A stretch of 64,000 bases of DNA from Roseateles sp. (lineage in GTDB: Bacteria; Pseudomonadota; Gammaproteobacteria; Burkholderiales; Burkholderiaceae_C): the NCBI GenBank assembly GCA_019234295.1, contig JAFALK010000091.1:44335-108334 (forward strand). Direction: 5' to 3'. The position numbers were made by a program, and so were the translations under genes. The notes under the pieces were generated by a model. That model saw only the letters and a program-made list of their open reading frames with translations, ran no database searches and was not told the DNA's origin. Below, one piece after another: positions 54,737 to 63,942 of the stretch (position 1 is its first letter; every line of letters starts with the position of its first letter).

Positions 54737-55666
54737 ATGGATCGATTGACCGCGGCGCGCGTGTTCGTGGAAGTGGCTGAGCGCGGCAGCCTGACCCAAA
54801 CCGCCGAGCATCTGGAGATGTCCGCCGCCATGGTCAGCCGCTATCTTTCGGCGGCCGAGGACTGGCTCGGGGCCAGGCTGCTGCACCGGACCACCCGCAA
54901 GGTCAGCCTGACCGATGCCGGCGTTGCCGCCCTGCCTTCCTGCCGGCAACTGCTGGAGCTGGCGGACGAGGCCACGCACATTGCCGCCGAACGTAGCCGC
55001 GAGCCGGCGGGGGTGCTGCGCGTCGCCAGTTCCAGCTCCTTTGCCGAGGCCGAGCTGACCGCGGCGCTGGTGGACTTCCAGCGCCAGTACGCGCAGGTGG
55101 AGATCGTGCTGTCGGTCAGCGACAAGGCGAGCGATCTGGTCGGGGAGCGAGTCGACCTGGCGGTGCGCCTCACCAACACCTTGGACTCGACGATGATTGC
55201 CAGGCGCCTGGCGGCATGCCGATCCATGCTGTGCGCGTCACCCGCCTATCTGGCGCGCCACGGCCAGCCGCACAGGGCAGAGGACCTGCGTCAGCACCGC
55301 TGCATCGCCCACGCCTTCGGCATCGGCAAGCAGTACCGCTTTACCCGCGGCGACGAGACGGTCACGGTGCCGGTCGACTGGAGCTTCCACACCAACGAGA
55401 CGGCGGTGCTGCGGCGCGCCGTGCTCTGCGGTGCGGGCATCGGCATGCTGCCGACCTACTATCTGGGGGATGCGCTTCGCACGGGTCGCTTGGTGCGCCT
55501 GCTGCCCGATCACGAGCCCGATGTGCTGGGCATTCACGCGATCTATCTGTCGCGTCAGCACCAGCCGCTGACGCTGCGTCTGTTGGTGGATTTTTTGGCG
55601 GCACGCTTTGCCGGGGACCGTGCGCCCTGGGATCTGGCGCTTGATGCATCGCCAACACCAAGCTGA
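54737..55666 (+). CDS. LysR family transcriptional regulator
   Basis: A 309-residue regulator. The N-terminal winged helix-turn-helix is MDRLTAARVFVEVAERGSLT followed by AAMVSRYLSAAEDWLGARLLHRTTRKVSLT. The substrate-binding domain has LRVASSSSFAEAELTAALV and DLAVRLTNTLDSTMIARRL, typical of the CrgA-like group. It is divergent from the MBL-fold and DsbA-family genes and probably controls them. Confidence 0.93.
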   Translation: MDRLTAARVFVEVAERGSLTQTAEHLEMSAAMVSRYLSAAEDWLGARLLHRTTRKVSLTDAGVAALPSCRQLLELADEATHIAAERSREPAGVLRVASSSSFAEAELTAALVDFQRQYAQVEIVLSVSDKASDLVGERVDLAVRLTNTLDSTMIARRLAACRSMLCASPAYLARHGQPHRAEDLRQHRCIAHAFGIGKQYRFTRGDETVTVPVDWSFHTNETAVLRRAVLCGAGIGMLPTYYLGDALRTGRLVRLLPDHEPDVLGIHAIYLSRQHQPLTLRLLVDFLAARFAGDRAPWDLALDASPTPS

Positions 55667-55681
55667 ACGGGAGGATGTCTC

Positions 55682-55939
55682 ATGAGCCCATTGCTACAAA
55701 TCATTGCGTTGGTGCGCGACGGCCAATGGACCGAGGCCCACAATCAGGTCCAGCTCTACGATTCGGAGGCTGCGGCATGGTTGCATGCCCTCTTGCATGT
55801 ACAGGAAGGTGATCTCGAAGACGCAGAATACTGGTACGGGAAAGCCGGCCGCGACTTCCGTAACCGGGCCCCATTCAGCGAGGAACTGGATGCATTGGAG
55901 ACATACCTTTGCGGGGATCCAGCGCCACCTTGGCCTTGA
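55682..55939 (+). CDS. Small TPR-like protein, hypothetical
   Basis: An 85-residue, acidic helical protein. The pairs of helices DGQWTEAHNQVQLYDSEAAA and QEGDLEDAEYWYGKAGRDFR have the spacing and Trp/Ala/Tyr positions of tetratricopeptide repeats, so a protein-binding role is likely. It starts 15 bases after the LysR stop with GGGAGG upstream and may be cotranscribed. I recognise no named family. Confidence 0.75.
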   Translation: MSPLLQIIALVRDGQWTEAHNQVQLYDSEAAAWLHALLHVQEGDLEDAEYWYGKAGRDFRNRAPFSEELDALETYLCGDPAPPWP

Positions 55940-56324
55940 ATGCCGGTGAGTGGTTCCGGCCGGGATCGTCCGCTCATGGTCTCGCTCATTGCTGCCCCCG
56001 CACCGCCGCGGGACGAGCATCACTGGACCGAGTCTCCACTCATGGGCGTGTTCATTTTTTGCGGCGCCACCCCTCAAATCAAAATTCACAAGCGCTACGC
56101 ACGCCAGATCAATTTCCCCCTGAGCGGCGCCTTTCGTGGCGTCCACCCAAAGTTGATGTGAACGAGAGGCGCCCCTGCGTCATGACACGCATGACTTGGG
56201 CGAACTCGGGGCGCCAGGGCGCAGTCAGCCTTGAGTATGTCGACAGCGGTTCATATGCGCGCTCGGGTCCGAAACCACCGCGCTTTCCAACTCTGCCAAC
56301 TCGGAGTCCGGCGAACCGACTTGT
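55940..56324. other. Intergenic region, no gene seen
   Basis: Between the small TPR-like gene and the 3' end of the TetR gene. Short frames are present on the plus strand (for example 55940-56161), but they lack start signals and recognisable sequence. No hairpin with a T-run was found. Confidence 0.5.
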
Positions 56325-57002
56325 TTACCTGAGCACCGCGCGGAAGAACAGCGCCATGCGAGCATCGAGCGCGGCAATCGACTCGTCGTGTTGCGGCCGG
56401 TCCAGCATGCGCGCGAGCGTGTCGCCGATGACGCAGTTCGTGAAGAACGTGGGCAACTGCTCGAACGGCAGATCCTCGCGCAACTGCGCCCGGACCTCGG
56501 TCCGCTCGAAGTACCGGCCCAGCAGCTCCAGAGTGATGCCAGGGCCAGCCTTATAAAAGGCTTCCACGAGTTCGGGGTTGTCCTTGCCCTCGGCCGCGAT
56601 CATGTGGCGCAGCGCCTGCGATTCGGGCGCATGCAGCAGTCGATGAAGGCCGCGCGCGAACTCGCCGAGCACCTCGACCACGGGCCGCGCGTCGGAGATC
56701 AGTGCATGGGCCGACATATAGGCACCACGCTTGGCCTCGATCATGGCCGCGACCATGCCGGCCTTTCCGCCGAACTTGACGTAGATGGTTCGCACGGCCA
56801 CGCGCGCCTGCCGAGCAATCATCTCGAGGCTGACCTTGCCGTAGCCGTGCTTGATGAAAAGTTCTCCCGCCGTCTGCAGCAGCGCCTGCAAGCGCGCCTC
56901 GACCTCTTCGGCCCGCGGCCGCCCGGCGCCGTGACGTGTCGGCACAGGCTTGCCCGAAGAAGAAGCTGCGACGGTCGAAGCAGTTGTCTTGTCCATGTCC
57001 AA
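56325..57002 (-). CDS. TetR/AcrR family repressor of the efflux operon
   Basis: A 225-residue regulator. The helix-turn-helix is AGELFIKHGYGKVSLEMIAR followed by RVAVRTIYVKFGGKAGM. The C-terminal helical ligand domain resembles the TetR_C group seen with multidrug exporters. A Ser/Thr-rich leader of about 20 residues precedes a GRPRAEEVEAR segment typical of such proteins. It is divergent from the efflux operon, and two 22-base palindromes lie in the shared promoter region. Start at 57002, with 56996 as an alternative. Confidence 0.92.
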   Translation of the reverse strand: MDMDKTTASTVAASSSGKPVPTRHGAGRPRAEEVEARLQALLQTAGELFIKHGYGKVSLEMIARQARVAVRTIYVKFGGKAGMVAAMIEAKRGAYMSAHALISDARPVVEVLGEFARGLHRLLHAPESQALRHMIAAEGKDNPELVEAFYKAGPGITLELLGRYFERTEVRAQLREDLPFEQLPTFFTNCVIGDTLARMLDRPQHDESIAALDARMALFFRAVLR

Positions 57003-57018
57003 AGTCTAATGCCCTATT

Positions 57019-57040
57019 AATGAAATGGAAAGAGTTCATT
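57019..57040. promoter_or_regulatory. TetR operator-like palindrome 1
   Basis: A 22-base site of the form AATGAA-N10-TTCATT, just upstream of the -35 box of the efflux operon and 17 bases from the TetR start codon. It has the same arms and spacing as the second site at 57069-57090. Confidence 0.7.
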
Positions 57041-57042
57041 TC

Positions 57043-57071
57043 TTGACAGTTGGATCCGCTGAACCAATAAT
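57043..57071 (+). promoter_or_regulatory. Promoter of the emrAB-type efflux operon
   Basis: TTGACA at 57043-57048 and AATAAT at 57066-57071 are separated by 17 bases, close to the sigma-70 consensus. The -10 element overlaps the left arm of the operator at 57069-57090, so repressor binding would block it. Confidence 0.75.
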
Positions 57072-57090
57072 GAAATACATCAATTTCATT
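57069..57090. promoter_or_regulatory. TetR operator-like palindrome 2
   Basis: A 22-base site with perfect 8-base arms, AATGAAAT-N6-ATTTCATT. It overlaps the -10 box and ends 14 bases before the first gene of the efflux operon. Confidence 0.8.
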
Positions 57091-57104
57091 TCATCTGGAC
57101 CACC

Positions 57105-58220
57105 ATGGACAGCAAGCCCAACCTCGCGCCGCAACCGCCCGCCGCCCCCGCCTCGAAGCGCCGCGTGCTCGTGATCGCAGGCCTGATCGCGATCGCCGCG
57201 CTAGGTGTCGGCGGCCGCATGGTCTACCGCAGCCACTACTTCGTCGAGACCGACGACGCCTACCTGGCTGGTCACCTGCACCCGATCTCAGCCCGCATCC
57301 CGGGCGTGATCGCCAAAGTGCTCGTCGACGACAACCAATTCGTCCACGCCGGCGATGTGATCGCCGAACTCGACCCCGCCGACCAGCGCGTGCGCGCCGA
57401 GCAGATCGACGCCCAGATCGCCCAGGTCAAGGAGCAAGTCGCCCAGGCCAACGCGCAAACCGCCCAGGCGCGCGCGGCCGCGAGCCAGGCGCAGTCTCAG
57501 GTCGCGCAGTCCCAGGCGACGCTGCTGCGCACCGAGCAGGATGCGACACGCCTGTCCGAGCTGTATACGAAGCAGATGAAGGCGATCTCCAAGGCTGAGC
57601 TGGACGCGGCCGTCGCCGCCCGCTCCAGCGCTGTCGCCGATCTCGCAGCGCGCAAGGACGCCGTGGTCGCCGCCCAGGCGCAGATCAGTGCGAGCCAGGC
57701 CGCCCACGATGTGCTGCAAGCGCAGATCAAGGTGCTGCAGACACAGGCCAAGGATGCAGCCCTGCAGCTCGGCTACAACCGCGTCGTCGCGCCGGTCGAC
57801 GGCCGCATCGGCAAACGCGACATGGAAGTCGGCCAGCGCGTCCAGCCGGGCCAGCAGATCGCCGCCATCGTGCGGGACGACGTCTGGGTCCAGGCCAACT
57901 TCAAGGAAACGGAACTCGCCAACCTGCGTCCAGGCCAAGCCGTGGAAGTCAAGGTCGACGCGCTGCCCGACGCGCCGCTGGTCGGCCGCCTCGACAGCTT
58001 CTCGCCGGCTTCGGGCAACCAGTTCGCGCTACTGCCGGCCGACAACGCGACCGGCAACTTCACCAAGATCGTCCAGCGCATCCCCGTCAAGATCATGTTC
58101 GCGCCGGCGGATATCAAGCGGCTCTCGGGACGCCTGGCCCCGGGCATGTCGGCCGTCATCTCGGTGGACCTGCGCCAGGCCACGCCGCAAGCCGCGCCGA
58201 CCCAAACCGCGCAGCGCTGA
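57105..58220 (+). CDS. HlyD/EmrA-type membrane fusion protein
   Basis: A 371-residue periplasmic adaptor that links an inner-membrane exporter to an outer-membrane channel. It has one N-terminal transmembrane helix (RVLVIAGLIAIAALGVGG), the EmrA-type YFVETDDAYLAGHLHPISAR, a lipoyl half-motif, a long Ala/Gln-rich coiled-coil hairpin (about residues 95-205) and LGYNRVVAPVDGRIGKRDME. It is the first gene of the operon controlled by the divergent TetR regulator. Confidence 0.94.
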   Translation: MDSKPNLAPQPPAAPASKRRVLVIAGLIAIAALGVGGRMVYRSHYFVETDDAYLAGHLHPISARIPGVIAKVLVDDNQFVHAGDVIAELDPADQRVRAEQIDAQIAQVKEQVAQANAQTAQARAAASQAQSQVAQSQATLLRTEQDATRLSELYTKQMKAISKAELDAAVAARSSAVADLAARKDAVVAAQAQISASQAAHDVLQAQIKVLQTQAKDAALQLGYNRVVAPVDGRIGKRDMEVGQRVQPGQQIAAIVRDDVWVQANFKETELANLRPGQAVEVKVDALPDAPLVGRLDSFSPASGNQFALLPADNATGNFTKIVQRIPVKIMFAPADIKRLSGRLAPGMSAVISVDLRQATPQAAPTQTAQR

Positions 58221-58239
58221 ACGCCCAAGCGAGAGCTCC

Positions 58240-59835
58240 ATGTCCAAAAACGCCCCTGCCCTCGCGCCGATGCTGGCGCTCCCCGACGCCAAGGTCGACC
58301 TGCGCACCTGGTTGGCCGTGACCGCCGGCCTGCTCGGCGCCTTCATGGCGGTGCTGGACATCCAGATCACCAACGCCTCGCTGCAGGACATCCTTGGCAC
58401 GTTGTCGGCCACGCAGGAAGAAGGCTCGTGGATCTCAACGGCCTATCTCTGCGCTGAGATCGTCGTCATCCCGTTGACCGCCCTGCTCGCCCGCGTGTTG
58501 GGCGTTCGTGCCTACATGATGGGCACGACGGCACTTTTCCTCGTTTTCTCGACGCTGTGCGGCTCGGCCTGGAACCTGCCGAGCATGATCGTGTTCCGCA
58601 TGCTGCAGGGCTTCACCGGTGGCGCGCTGATCCCAATGGCGATGACGCTCGTGCTGTCCAAGCTGCCGCCGTCCAAGCGCGCCGTTGGCCTGGCCATGTT
58701 CGGCCTGACGGCGACGATGGCGCCCACGCTCGGACCGACCCTGGGCGGCTATCTGACGGACATCTACGGCTGGCCTTCGATCTTCTACATCAACTGGGTG
58801 CCCGGACTGTTGCTGATGGTCGGCATCGCCTGGGGCCTTGACCCCGAGCGACGCAACTGGGCACTGCTGCGAAACGCGGACTGGATCGGCATCAGCTTCA
58901 TGGCCGTGGGCCTAGCCAGCCTGACCATCTTCCTGGAGGAAGGCAATTCGCACGACTGGTTCGCCTCCAGCTTCATCCGCAATTTCGCGATCACCGCGCT
59001 CGTGGGCATCGTCGGCTGGTTCGTGATCAGCCTGCTGCGCGGCGAGCCCTTCGTCAACGTGCGGCTCTACGCACAACGTAACTTCATCGTCGCCGCGCTG
59101 CTGGCGGCCACTACCGGCATGGCGCTGTACGGTTCGTCCTTCCTGCTGCCGCTGTTCCTCGGCCAGATCGCCGGCTACACGCCCATGCAGATCGGCGAGG
59201 TCATCATGTGGTCGGGTCTGCCTCAGCTCTTCATCATGCCCTTCGTAGCCAAGGCCTCGACGCGCATCGACAACCGCCTCCTCTGCTCGATCGGCTTGGC
59301 GCTGTTCGGAGTCTCCTGCCTCATGAACTCTCACATGGACGCCAGCTACGGCTACGACCAGCTGCTGTGGTCGCAGATCGTGCGCGCCATCGGCCAGCCG
59401 CTGATCATGCTCACGCTCTCCAATTTCGCCATGCATGGCGTCGCGCCCCGCGACACGCCCTCGGCCTCGAGCCTGTTCAATATGACGCGCAACCTCGGCG
59501 GCTCGGTCGGCCTGGCCCTGCTGGCGACCATGCTGACGAACCGCGAGCACCTGCACTCGGCGCGCCTGGGCGAGTCGGTCTCGATGTTCGCCGCCGCCAC
59601 GCGCGGCCGCCTCGACGCGCTCACCGCCGGCCTCTCCGCCAAGGGCATCGACGCCGCGGGCGCGTCGCAAAAAGCCATCGGCGTGGTGGACCTGCTCACG
59701 CGCAAACAGGCCTACGTGATGGCCTACAACGACGCCTTCATGGCGATGGCGGCCGTGCTGTTCGGCTGCATCCTCATCCTCTGGCTGGCCGATGGCGTCA
59801 AGTCACCCTCCGGCGGTGGCAACGCTGCCCACTGA
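58240..59835 (+). CDS. DHA2/EmrB-type MFS multidrug exporter
   Basis: A 531-residue, about 14-helix major facilitator of the drug:H+ antiporter-2 family. MAVLDIQITNASLQDILGTL is the characteristic first helix (motif D1), followed by FRMLQGFTGGALIPMAMTL and GPTLGGYLTDIYGWPSIFYI (motif C, antiporter). It starts 19 bases after the adaptor gene with GAGAG upstream. Together they resemble EmrAB, which exports hydrophobic drugs. Confidence 0.95.
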   Translation: MSKNAPALAPMLALPDAKVDLRTWLAVTAGLLGAFMAVLDIQITNASLQDILGTLSATQEEGSWISTAYLCAEIVVIPLTALLARVLGVRAYMMGTTALFLVFSTLCGSAWNLPSMIVFRMLQGFTGGALIPMAMTLVLSKLPPSKRAVGLAMFGLTATMAPTLGPTLGGYLTDIYGWPSIFYINWVPGLLLMVGIAWGLDPERRNWALLRNADWIGISFMAVGLASLTIFLEEGNSHDWFASSFIRNFAITALVGIVGWFVISLLRGEPFVNVRLYAQRNFIVAALLAATTGMALYGSSFLLPLFLGQIAGYTPMQIGEVIMWSGLPQLFIMPFVAKASTRIDNRLLCSIGLALFGVSCLMNSHMDASYGYDQLLWSQIVRAIGQPLIMLTLSNFAMHGVAPRDTPSASSLFNMTRNLGGSVGLALLATMLTNREHLHSARLGESVSMFAAATRGRLDALTAGLSAKGIDAAGASQKAIGVVDLLTRKQAYVMAYNDAFMAMAAVLFGCILILWLADGVKSPSGGGNAAH

Positions 59836-59868
59836 AGGCACCGTCCTCGGCCCATTGAAAGACAAGCA

Positions 59869-61293
59869 ATGTTCAAGATCAAGACTCCTATGATCGCCGC
59901 CGCCGCGGTTCTGGCCCTGTTCAGCGGCTGCGCCGCCGTCGGCCCTGACTTCAAGGCGCCCGCCGCGCCCGAATCGTCCGCCTACCGCCATGCCGCCGGC
60001 AAGGCCGAGGCCAAGCTGCCTGCTGCTTGGTGGACGGTCTTCGGCGACGCCACGCTCGATGCGCTGGAGCAGCGAGCGCTGCAAGAAAGCCCAAGCGTCA
60101 AGGCCAGCGCCGAGCGCTTGGCCGCAGCCAGCGCTCAGCTCGGCGTCACACGCTCAGCCCTGACGCCGCAGGTCCGCGTCGCCGCTTCGATCGCCGAGTC
60201 GCACAGCTCGCAGAACACCTCACAGGGCATCATGCTGCACCACACCTCGGTCAAGGGCATGGACCACGAGATCGGCGCGTCGATGTCGTACGAAGTCGAC
60301 GCCTGGGGTCGCGTGCGCCGCCTGGTCGAATCAGCCAATGCCCAGGTCCAGGCCGCCGAGGACGACCACGGTGCGGTTGTGCTAACTCTGGGCAGCCAGA
60401 TCGCCAGCAACTACTTCCAGCTGCGCGGCCTCGACGCCCAAGCGATCATCCTGGCACAGGCGCTGGCCAGCCGCGTGGAAACAGAGCAGCTCGTGCAGTC
60501 GCGCTTCGACGCCGGCGTGTCCAACGAACTCGATCTCGCGCGCGCCCGCGTCGAGACGGCCAACGCGCGCGCGCAGCTCGTGGACGTGCAGCGCCAGCGC
60601 ACGGATATCGAGCATGCGCTGGCCGTGCTTGTCGGCGCCTCGCCGAGTGCGCCGCTGGTGCCCGCCGCTGCGAGCCCGTTGCAAGCCTTGCCGCCGCAAA
60701 TCCCTGTCGGACTGCCGGCCTCGCTGCTCGCCCAGCGCCCCGACCTGGCCGAGAGCGTCGCCACGCTGCGTGCCCTGAACGCCCAGGTCGGCGTGGCCGA
60801 GGCGGCGTTCTATCCGTCGATCTCTCTGACCGGCAGCTTCGGATTCGCCTCGCAGCCGCTCGGCGACCTGCTCAAGAGCACGTCACAGCAGTTCAGCGTC
60901 GGGCCGCTGGGCCTGTCGCTGCCAATCTTCGACGGCGGGCGCAACCAGGCCAATCTTGACGCCGTCAAGGCCCGCTATCGGGAAGCCGCCGCCAACCACG
61001 TGCAACGCCTGATGACGGCGCTGCGTGAAGTCGAGGATTCGCTCAACGATGCGCAATCCCTGCAGGACCAAGCCGAGGTTCAGGCACAGGCCCGAATCGC
61101 TGCAGAACGCGCGTATGAGGTAGCCCGAGCTCGCTACGAGCGCGGCGTATCCAACTATCTCGACGTGACTGACGCGCAGCGCAGCGCCCTTTCAACCGAA
61201 CGCGACGGCGCGCAGATCGCGACCCAACGCCTCCTTGCGGCTGTGGCGGTGGCGCGCTCGATGGGCGGCGGCTGGACGCTGAGCGTCAACTAA
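59869..61293 (+). CDS. Outer-membrane efflux lipoprotein (NodT/OprM type)
   Basis: A 474-residue TolC-like channel protein. A lipoprotein signal with lipobox LFSGC places the acylated Cys at residue 21. The NodT/OprM pattern follows: VGPDFKAPAAP, LPAAWWTVFGDATLDALEQR, SYEVDAWGRVRRLVESANA, ARYERGVSNYLDVTDAQR. Two outer-membrane-efflux repeats are present. As the third gene of the operon it completes a tripartite exporter. Confidence 0.95.
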   Translation: MFKIKTPMIAAAAVLALFSGCAAVGPDFKAPAAPESSAYRHAAGKAEAKLPAAWWTVFGDATLDALEQRALQESPSVKASAERLAAASAQLGVTRSALTPQVRVAASIAESHSSQNTSQGIMLHHTSVKGMDHEIGASMSYEVDAWGRVRRLVESANAQVQAAEDDHGAVVLTLGSQIASNYFQLRGLDAQAIILAQALASRVETEQLVQSRFDAGVSNELDLARARVETANARAQLVDVQRQRTDIEHALAVLVGASPSAPLVPAAASPLQALPPQIPVGLPASLLAQRPDLAESVATLRALNAQVGVAEAAFYPSISLTGSFGFASQPLGDLLKSTSQQFSVGPLGLSLPIFDGGRNQANLDAVKARYREAAANHVQRLMTALREVEDSLNDAQSLQDQAEVQAQARIAAERAYEVARARYERGVSNYLDVTDAQRSALSTERDGAQIATQRLLAAVAVARSMGGGWTLSVN

Positions 61294-61614
61294 GGGAAGC
61301 TCGCTTCTCTCAGGCGGCGCAGTGCTGCAGCGCCGGATGCTTCGCTGCGCTACGTCGTTCGCCGAAAACTCGATGAGCAAGCAAGACTGGCATGCATGAC
61401 CCGGCATCGACATCGAACGCACCGCACTGGCTGGCTTCGCGCCGCCATCAGCCACTGGATGCCCAAACGATCACGGCAAAGAGGCTGATAATGAGCGCCT
61501 CAAACCGTCGATTCAGGTTCCTGTCGCTAATTGGCTCGCGTGTGAGCACGGCTCCTATCGCGCATCCAACGCCCAGGCATACACGCCACCCCTAGAGGGT
61601 TCCCACCGTGGGAT
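61294..61614. other. Intergenic region, no gene seen
   Basis: After the efflux operon. A GC-rich hairpin lies near 61,310-61,335 but no T-run follows. The only open frames are short and unsupported. Confidence 0.4.
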
Positions 61615-61800
61615 CAGCCACTTGACGAACGGAAGGTGCCGCTGCGGGTCTACTCGATGATCCGCATCGCGGTCACATTCGAGGTCAATGCGGTTTCAGC
61701 CTCGCCGTTGTTGCTGACTTTAGGCCTCATTGTCGTGGCCCGACTCCTTGTGCTGACCAGCGCCATTGGCGTCCGAGACGGCGCACGCGAGCGCCACTGA
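61615..61800 (+). pseudogene. C-terminal remnant of an ABC transporter permease
   Basis: An open plus-strand stretch without a start reads WDQPLDERKVPLRVYSMIRI and continues with FEVNAVSASPLLLTLGLIVV to a stop at 61800. This matches the end of PotC/PotI-type polyamine permeases, where a VYSMIR..-E-NA pattern precedes the last helix. The rest of the gene is absent. The call rests on about 45 residues. Confidence 0.45.
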
Positions 61801-61804
61801 GAGT

Positions 61805-62485
61805 TCACAGCTGCGTGCGGCCACCTGACGTGACCTCACGATGCCGCTGAGCCCCCAGCAGCGCGACGACTTCGTCGTCCTCGACCTGTGCGAAGTCCAT
61901 ATAGAAGGCTCCAACGGAACCAAATCGCTCTGGCGCTTCAATGCACACCAACTTGTCCACCAGTCCACATAGGTGCGGCAGCTCTGCGGCTGGCGCCACA
62001 GGCACGGCCAGCACGATTTGCTCCGGCTGACGCCGCCGCAAAACCTGCAGTGCCGCACGAACCGTGCTTCCAGTGGCAATCCCGTCGTCGACGAGAACAG
62101 CCGTGCGGCCTAGCAGCTTCAGCGGCAACCGGCCTTGCAGATACACCTGGCGGCGGCGACCAATTTCCTGCCACTGCCGCGGCACCTCGCGAATCACCTG
62201 CTCGCGCGTAGCGCCGCTGGCGATAAGGGTCTCCTCGTCAATGTAGAGCGTCGGTTCATCACCGTCGCCGACCGCCCCGATCGCCAACTCTGGTTGCATC
62301 GGTGCACCAATTTTGCGCACCAGCAGCAAGTCCAGAGGTGCATCCAGGGCTTTCGCCACCTCCGCCGCGACCGGCACACCGCCGCGTGGCAGAGCCAGCA
62401 CGACAGGCTTCGCCAGCCCCATGCCGGCCAGTTTCTTAGCCAGCCGCTTGCCGGCATCCGCGCGATTTTCGAATAGCGTACTCAT
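61805..62485 (-). CDS. Phosphoribosyltransferase family protein
   Basis: A 226-residue type-I phosphoribosyltransferase-like protein. The PRPP-binding motif is AVLVDDGIATGSTVRAALQV, and VLALPRGGVPVAAEVAKAL lies near the N-terminus. The family (often annotated with Rv0571c-like or ComF-like proteins) has no fixed substrate. It often sits near stress genes. Here it is isolated between gene remnants. Confidence 0.9.
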   Translation of the reverse strand: MSTLFENRADAGKRLAKKLAGMGLAKPVVLALPRGGVPVAAEVAKALDAPLDLLLVRKIGAPMQPELAIGAVGDGDEPTLYIDEETLIASGATREQVIREVPRQWQEIGRRRQVYLQGRLPLKLLGRTAVLVDDGIATGSTVRAALQVLRRRQPEQIVLAVPVAPAAELPHLCGLVDKLVCIEAPERFGSVGAFYMDFAQVEDDEVVALLGAQRHREVTSGGRTQL

Positions 62486-62581
62486 GAGGTTCTCCCTTCA
62501 AAGAGCCAGCATGACCGGGAAAGGATGACCCAAATGTGCAACTACTCAATGGCGCAAGCGCGTCCCCGCTGAAGATGACCT

Positions 62582-62790
62582 TCAAACCCACGGGGAGCCG
62601 CTCGATGCCACCTCAAGCCCGCCGAGGACGTTCAACAGCGTCGACTTGCCGCTGCCCGAAGGCCCAGCCATCACGACGAACTCGCCGGCCGCGATGTCGA
62701 GATCGACGCCGCGCAACGCCGTGACATCGACGTCGCCCGCGCGGTAGACCTTGTCCAGGTCGCAGACATGATAGACGGGCGACAGCCCAG
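62582..62790 (-). pseudogene. N-terminal remnant of an ABC transporter ATPase
   Basis: The minus strand encodes [20 protein letters not shown], then [10 protein letters not shown] and the Walker A motif GPSGSGKST, ending [13 protein letters not shown] at a stop. This is the first quarter of a LolD/MacB-type ATPase, cut just after Walker A. The Q-loop, signature and Walker B parts are absent. The frame is not obviously started by an ATG. Confidence 0.7.
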
Positions 62791-62865
62791 CAAGAATGGT
62801 CTATGGTGCTCAATCCGCCGAATCGAGGCTTGTGTTGCATCAAACGTCAACGGTCGGCCCGGACC

Positions 62866-63489
62866 ATGGATCACGGCGGTCGACCATCGCACAATGGATC
62901 GGTGACCGCGCTGCTGACTCTCTTCATGCTGATCGTGCTGCTGAACGTGCTGCCTGCGTTCGCGCCGCCGACCTGGATTGTGCTGTCGTTTTTTGGGCTG
63001 CGATTCCCTGACGCCGATCCATGGCTCGTCGCGCTCGTCGCTGCGTCGGCGGCGACCGCGGGGCGCACCGTGCTCGCGAGCCTCGCGCAGCGCGTGGCCG
63101 ACAGCCGGCGGTTTCCCGCGTCGGCGCGCGCCAACCTAGCCGTGGTGTCGGAGGCGATCGCGCAGCGCCGCGCGGCAAGTTCCGCCGCGTTCCTTCTGTT
63201 CGCGTTCAGCCCGTTTCCGTCGAATGCGCTTTTCCTTGCCTACGGGTTGTCGAAAGCGCCGTTGCTGCTGCTCGCCGTCCCATTCTTTGTAGGCCGGTTC
63301 GTGAGCTATGCACTCGCGTTCGCGGGCGGCGCCGTGGTCGCCGATCGGCTCGAGGTCGAGATCAGCAGCCGTGCGTCTGTGCTGTATTTCGTGATTGCGC
63401 AACTCGTGTCGATCGGCCTCGTGGGTCTCTTCACACGGATCGACTGGCGCCGCAGTTGGCGCGAGCGGCGGCTGCGCTGGGTCGGGTGA
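62866..63489 (+). CDS. Multi-pass membrane protein, hypothetical
   Basis: A 207-residue protein with about five hydrophobic segments (LLTLFMLIVLLNVLPAFAPP, AAFLLFAFSPFPSNALFLAY, LLLLAVPFFVGRFVSYALAF and others). The FAFSPFPSNALF-GLSKAP pattern resembles small VTT/DedA-related proteins, but I am not certain. Start: the ATG at 62866 or a GTG at 62902, and neither has a strong ribosome binding site. It is adjacent to the ABC ATPase remnant and upstream of an IS110 element. Confidence 0.65.
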   Translation: MDHGGRPSHNGSVTALLTLFMLIVLLNVLPAFAPPTWIVLSFFGLRFPDADPWLVALVAASAATAGRTVLASLAQRVADSRRFPASARANLAVVSEAIAQRRAASSAAFLLFAFSPFPSNALFLAYGLSKAPLLLLAVPFFVGRFVSYALAFAGGAVVADRLEVEISSRASVLYFVIAQLVSIGLVGLFTRIDWRRSWRERRLRWVG

Positions 63490-63942
63490 CGCGGCTGATT
63501 TGAGTCGAGACGTTGGGGCGGAATTGCGGTGTCGCCGTGGCCCGAGTCTGTTGGTCACGCGGCGCAGAATGCCCTGTGCCTACGAACGCTGGGATCCCTC
63601 AGCTGACATCGCTTCTCGGCAGCGGCGGTCGGCAATGAGGACACGGTAGTTGGCAAAGCCCAGAATGATCAAGGCACCATGAGTGCGAGGAAGCGATCGA
63701 GAAGCGATCGAGAAGCGAACCAGCCAATCCCACCGGGGACAGCGGGACCTACCGCAGCGAAGGTCCAAAGTACGGCCGTACGGCCGCAATTGATTCTTCA
63801 TGTCTTCGACAACAGTTTGCTTGGCAAACCGACGCGTCCATGTATGTCCATGTCCAATGGGATGGACGCCCCCACCCGTAACGGCATCAAAGTGCCAAAG
63901 TGGAAGTGTCATCAACCACTTGAACCGAGAGGGGCGTCCACC
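63490..63942. other. Non-coding region upstream of the IS110 recombinase
   Basis: No gene is seen. It contains an 11-base direct repeat (AGCGATCGAGA at 63692-63702 and 63703-63713, with a partial third copy to 63718) and a palindrome TACGGCCGTA at 63771-63780. In IS110 elements the region before the recombinase gene is the left end and can encode a structured guide RNA. The left boundary of the element is not resolved. Confidence 0.5.

Noticed and set aside
55940..56161. Plus-strand frame after the small TPR-like gene
   Set aside because: There is no start signal, no recognisable sequence, and the amino-acid text changes character along it.
63692..63718. Short tandem repeat considered as the start of a CRISPR-like array
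   Set aside because: The units are 11 bases and directly abut with no spacers, so it is a simple tandem repeat. No CRISPR array or cas gene is present in the window.
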